DNA from: Pseudomonas sp. ICMP22404
GTDB lineage: Bacteria > Pseudomonadota > Gammaproteobacteria > Pseudomonadales > Pseudomonadaceae
Direction: 5' to 3'
Assembly: GCF_006227205.1 (NCBI RefSeq)
Contig: NZ_VCNG01000013.1
Coordinates: 16,304-80,303, forward strand
Length of the DNA stretch: 64,000 bases
Shown: piece after piece, positions 60,854-64,000 of the stretch
How positions within the stretch are numbered: position 1 is the first letter of the stretch
Layout: each line of letters starts with the position of its first letter
Position numbers and translations under genes: made by a program
The notes under the pieces: generated by a model
Seen by the model: only the letters and a program-made list of their open reading frames with translations
What the model was told of the DNA's origin: nothing
The model's database searches: none

Positions 60854-61276
60854 ATGAGCCAAGCTGCCGACTGCCGTACCCACGCTCTGAAGTGGATGCG
60901 CGAGCCTTCAAATTGCACACGCATCGTGGTCATCGCGTGTGGGCTTGATAGCGATCATATTGACTTGATCCATCAGGGTTTCAGCTGTTTTGACAATGTT
61001 GCGCTGATTCATGTCGATGCTGTGCACACGGTGCCTGGTCAGCTCGCTGAAGTGCGAATGGCCACGGAGGACTACTGTTTTGTAGTGCTCGGTGAACTGG
61101 ATGAGCGTTTATTGCACGACCTTTCCATCGGTCAGCCCTGCATTTACCCGATTGCATCGGACGGGGCGGCCGAACGTTCGGTCATTGCGGCGGTAGAGCA
61201 GGTGAAAAGCCTCGCCCGAGCGAACCGTTCGCACCACTTTGAAGTGTTACCCGACACCTGCAGGAGTTGCTCATGA
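60854..61276 (+). CDS. Hypothetical protein, acdS-mdeB interval (second), coupled to the E1 gene
   Basis: 140 residues from the ATG at 60854; a GTG at 60818 would add 12 residues. It opens THALKWMREPSNCTRIVVIA, resembling the preceding protein, and later has FCFVVLGELD-like strands (DYCFVVLGELDERL) and a cysteine-containing end (DTCRSCS). Its stop overlaps the E1 start as ATGA, which points to translational coupling and a joint role with the dehydrogenase. No known domain recognised. Confidence 0.6.
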   Translation: MSQAADCRTHALKWMREPSNCTRIVVIACGLDSDHIDLIHQGFSCFDNVALIHVDAVHTVPGQLAEVRMATEDYCFVVLGELDERLLHDLSIGQPCIYPIASDGAAERSVIAAVEQVKSLARANRSHHFEVLPDTCRSCS

Positions 61277-63972
61277 GCCCGTCCGATATCCAGACCCAAT
61301 TATCGGGCCAGACAGATGAAGATGCACTGGAAACAGCCGAATGGCAGGAGGCGTTGCTGTCCGTCATCGCCCACAGTGGCACGGTCCGGGCAAAACAGAT
61401 CCTCGACATGCTGGCGACCGTGGCGAGCACTTCCGAGATCGGTTGGCGTCCCAGCCACGGCACGCCCTATATCAATACGATCAGCGTCGAGCAGCAGCCG
61501 GTGTTTCCAGGCGACCTGGCGCTGGAAGAGCGACTGGCGTCGATCATGCGCTGGAACGCGCTGGTCATGGTCGCCAGGGCCAACCAGGCCTATGGGGAAC
61601 TGGGTGGCCACATCGCCAGTTACGCCAGCGCCGCCGATTTGTTTGAAGTGGGTTTCAACCATTTTTTCAAGGCCCGCACCGACACTCATGGCGGTGATCT
61701 GGTGTTTTACCAGCCACACTCGGCACCGGGCGTTTATGCGCGGGCCTTTCTGGAAGGGCGCCTGGAGGAACAGGATCTACGACATTATCGGCAAGAGATC
61801 AGCGCACGTGCCAATGGCGCTCGGGGTTTGTCGAGTTACCCGCATCCGTGGTTGATGCCGGACTTCTGGCAATTTCCGACCGGCTCGATGGGCATCGGCC
61901 CCATAAGCTCGATCTACCAGGCGCGGTTCATGCGTTATCTGGAGCATCGCGGCTTGCAAAACACCTCGGGGCGAACCGTCTGGGGGGTGTTTGGCGACGG
62001 TGAAATGGATGAGCCGGAAAGCATGTCGGCACTGACCCTGGCGGCGCGTGAAGGGCTGGATAATCTGGTGTGGGTGGTCAACTGCAACCTTCAGCGCCTG
62101 GACGGTCCGGTGCGCGGCAACGGTCGCATCATCGATGAGCTGGAGTCGCTATTCGGCGGGGCCGGCTGGAACGTCATCAAACTGGTCTGGGGCTCCGACT
62201 GGGACGGATTGTTTGCCCGGGATAAAGAGGGCGCGCTGGTGCGGGCATTGTCGGCTACAGTCGATGGCCAGTTCCAGACGTTCGCGGCCAAGGATGGGCG
62301 CTTCAACCGCGAGCATTTCTTCGGCCAGGACGAAGCCCTGGCGCATCTGGCCCAAGGCCTGACCGACGAGCAGATCGACCGCCTCAAGCGCGGTGGTCAT
62401 GACCTGGTGAAAATCTTTGCCGCGTATCAAAGCGCAATGCGCGAGGGCAAGAAGCCTACGGTCATCCTGGCCCAGACCAAGAAAGGCTTCGGCATGGGCG
62501 ACGCCGGGCAGGGCAAGATGACCGTGCATCAGCAGAAGAAACTCGATAATGAGGCGTTGATCGCATTCCGCAACCGTTTCAACCTGCCGTTGACCGATGA
62601 ACAGGCCATCTCGCTGAGCTTCTTCAAGCCGGGCGACGACAGTGCCGAAATGCGCTACCTGCATGAACGCCGCCGTGCGTTGGGCGGTTACCTGCCTACG
62701 CGGTCTTCGACTTGCGAGTCATTGGCCGTGCCCGATGTAGCCAGCTACGCCGGGTTTGCCATCGCCGCCGAAGGCAAGGAAATGTCCACCACCATGGCCT
62801 TTGTGCGCATGCTCAGCGGTTTGCTGCGGGACAAGCGACTGGGGCCGCGAATCGTACCGATCGTGGCGGATGAAGCGCGTACCTTCGGCATGGCCAGCCT
62901 GTTCAAGCAGATCGGCATCTACTCCAGCGTGGGGCAGCGTTATGAGCCGGAGGACATCGGTTCGATCCTGAGTTATCGAGAAGCCCTGGACGGGCAGATT
63001 CTCGAAGAGGGCATCAGCGAGGCCGGCGCCATCAGTTCCTGGGTGGCTGCCGCGACCAGCTACTCGGTGCATGGCCTGCCGATGTTGCCGTTCTACATCT
63101 ATTACTCGATGTTCGGCTTCCAGCGCATCGGCGACCTGATCTGGGCCGCGGCGGATCAGCGGGCTCGCGGGTTCCTGCTCGGCGCGACGGCGGGGCGCAC
63201 GACCCTGGGCGGCGAAGGCTTGCAGCACCAGGACGGCAACAGTCACGTGATGGCGTCGATGGTGCCCAACTGTCGCGCCTACGATCCCGCGTTCGCCGGT
63301 GAGTTTGCGGTGATTCTGGATCACGGCATGCGCCAGATGCTGGAGCGCCAGGTCGACGAGTTTTACTACGTCACCTTGATGAACGAGAACTACCCGCAGC
63401 CCAACCTTCCCGACGGTGTCGAGCAGGCGATCATCAAGGGCATGTATGCATTTGCCCGGCATGAAGTGATGAATGCCCGCGGCACCGTGCAGTTGCTGGG
63501 GGCCGGCACTGTCCTGCGGGAAGTCATTGCCGCCGCCGAGTTGTTGGCCGACGATTGGAGCATCGACAGTCAGGTCTGGAGCGTCACCAGCTTCACCGAG
63601 CTGGCCCGGGATGCGCGGGAAGTGGAGCGCTGGAATCGCCTGCATCCCGGACAACCGGCCAGATGCAGCCATGTTCAAGAATGCCTCGACGACTCGGCGC
63701 CGATCATTGCCTGTACCGATTACGTGCGCGCCTTGCCCCAGTTGATCGCCAGTTATCTCGACGCCCGTTACACCGTGCTCGGCACCGACGGGTTTGGCCG
63801 CAGCGATACCCGCCACCAGCTGCGCAGGTTCTTCGAAGTGGACCGCCACCAGATTGTCTTGAGTGCGCTGACCTCGCTGGTGCATGAGGGGCTGCTGGAC
63901 GCCAGTGTCTGTGCCGAGGCCATTGAACGCTACGCCATTGACGTTGACGCCGTGGCCCCATGGGACGCTTGA
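61273..63972 (+). CDS. mdeB: Homodimeric 2-oxoacid dehydrogenase E1 (AceE/MdeB-like)
   Basis: 899 residues of the homodimeric pyruvate-dehydrogenase E1 family. The thiamine-diphosphate motif GDGEMDEPES begins at residue 241 and closes with NCN at 270. The ATG at 61273 is six bases after AGGAG. The housekeeping aceE is normally next to aceF; here no E2 gene is in view. In P. putida an E1 paralogue, MdeB, serves 2-oxobutyrate made by methionine gamma-lyase under an Lrp-type regulator. Beside acdS, whose product is also 2-oxobutyrate, the same role is likely (inference). E2/E3 subunits would come from elsewhere. Confidence 0.82.
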   Translation: MSPSDIQTQLSGQTDEDALETAEWQEALLSVIAHSGTVRAKQILDMLATVASTSEIGWRPSHGTPYINTISVEQQPVFPGDLALEERLASIMRWNALVMVARANQAYGELGGHIASYASAADLFEVGFNHFFKARTDTHGGDLVFYQPHSAPGVYARAFLEGRLEEQDLRHYRQEISARANGARGLSSYPHPWLMPDFWQFPTGSMGIGPISSIYQARFMRYLEHRGLQNTSGRTVWGVFGDGEMDEPESMSALTLAAREGLDNLVWVVNCNLQRLDGPVRGNGRIIDELESLFGGAGWNVIKLVWGSDWDGLFARDKEGALVRALSATVDGQFQTFAAKDGRFNREHFFGQDEALAHLAQGLTDEQIDRLKRGGHDLVKIFAAYQSAMREGKKPTVILAQTKKGFGMGDAGQGKMTVHQQKKLDNEALIAFRNRFNLPLTDEQAISLSFFKPGDDSAEMRYLHERRRALGGYLPTRSSTCESLAVPDVASYAGFAIAAEGKEMSTTMAFVRMLSGLLRDKRLGPRIVPIVADEARTFGMASLFKQIGIYSSVGQRYEPEDIGSILSYREALDGQILEEGISEAGAISSWVAAATSYSVHGLPMLPFYIYYSMFGFQRIGDLIWAAADQRARGFLLGATAGRTTLGGEGLQHQDGNSHVMASMVPNCRAYDPAFAGEFAVILDHGMRQMLERQVDEFYYVTLMNENYPQPNLPDGVEQAIIKGMYAFARHEVMNARGTVQLLGAGTVLREVIAAAELLADDWSIDSQVWSVTSFTELARDAREVERWNRLHPGQPARCSHVQECLDDSAPIIACTDYVRALPQLIASYLDARYTVLGTDGFGRSDTRHQLRRFFEVDRHQIVLSALTSLVHEGLLDASVCAEAIERYAIDVDAVAPWDA

Positions 63973-63984
63973 AACCAGCTTCAT

Positions 63985-64000
63985 CCTGTGGGAGCGAGCC
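63985..64000. repeat. REP sequence cut by the right window edge
   Basis: CCTGTGGGAGCGAGCC is the left arm of a standard REP just behind the E1 gene stop. Confidence 0.85.

Noticed and set aside
61273..63972. Housekeeping aceE
   Set aside because: No aceF follows, and the gene is coupled to a small unknown gene behind acdS; a pathway-specific paralogue is more likely, though only a phylogeny would settle it.
1..64000. tRNA, rRNA, prophage or transposase genes
   Set aside because: I read through the intergenic regions and found no tRNA-like cloverleaf, no rRNA segment, no phage structural genes and no transposase; small tRNAs could still be missed by eye.

Overview
The window looks like a chromosomal segment of a plant-associated Pseudomonas of the P. 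fluorescens group. The evidence is GC-rich codon use in the core genes, many GTGGGAGC-type REP sequences, a bona fide ACC deaminase (acdS) with its divergent Lrp-type regulator, an McpS-like chemoreceptor and DUF6124. A P. brassicacearum/corrugata-type lineage would fit, but that is inference. The left edge cuts a LysR gene; the right edge ends inside a REP.

Layout. 0-10.8 kb is ordinary metabolic and regulatory DNA: LysR/TauE pair, ABM monooxygenase, MdaB-like quinone reductase, LysR, NAD-dependent epimerase, SulP permease, a GntP permease / RpiR regulator / N-acyl-D-amino-acid deacylase operon, and a VOC protein. 10.9-25.3 kb, minus strand, is a complete insecticidal-type Tc toxin operon: split TcA (two genes), TcB, and a TcC whose variable tail carries a deaminase-like HxE...CxxC signature. 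25.4-29.5 kb holds a PIN-domain remnant, an McpS-like chemoreceptor, a membrane-anchored histidine phosphatase and a PAP2 phosphatase, followed by a tandem REPIN array.

30.4-48.5 kb is a two-partner secretion / contact-dependent inhibition locus: cdiB, a 3130-residue cdiA with a nuclease tip, its immunity gene, then a 6.7-kb AT-rich array of orphan and broken toxin tails and immunity genes (HNH/SUKH, Tox-PL/Imm35 and several unrecognised pairs). The cassettes are separated by at least nine copies of one hairpin repeat (arms AAAAGGGGACGGATTTATTT and its complement) that I see nowhere else in the window. Toxin tails are cut exactly at these hairpins, and two paralogous cassettes are both frameshifted. 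I consider this hairpin-punctuated cassette array the most unusual system here.

48.7-50.9 kb has a DUF6124 gene behind a leader with two mutually exclusive 9-bp pairings, one of which hides the ribosome binding site, then an LRR protein. 51-54.4 kb has an SDR/AraC pair and a tautomerase/LysR divergent pair. 54.4-58.4 kb is a copper-resistance cluster (copZ, copA and small accessory proteins). 58.5-64 kb is acdR-acdS, two small unknown proteins and an E1 dehydrogenase resembling MdeB, which may burn the 2-oxobutyrate released by ACC deaminase. I saw no rRNA, tRNA, CRISPR array or transposase gene.
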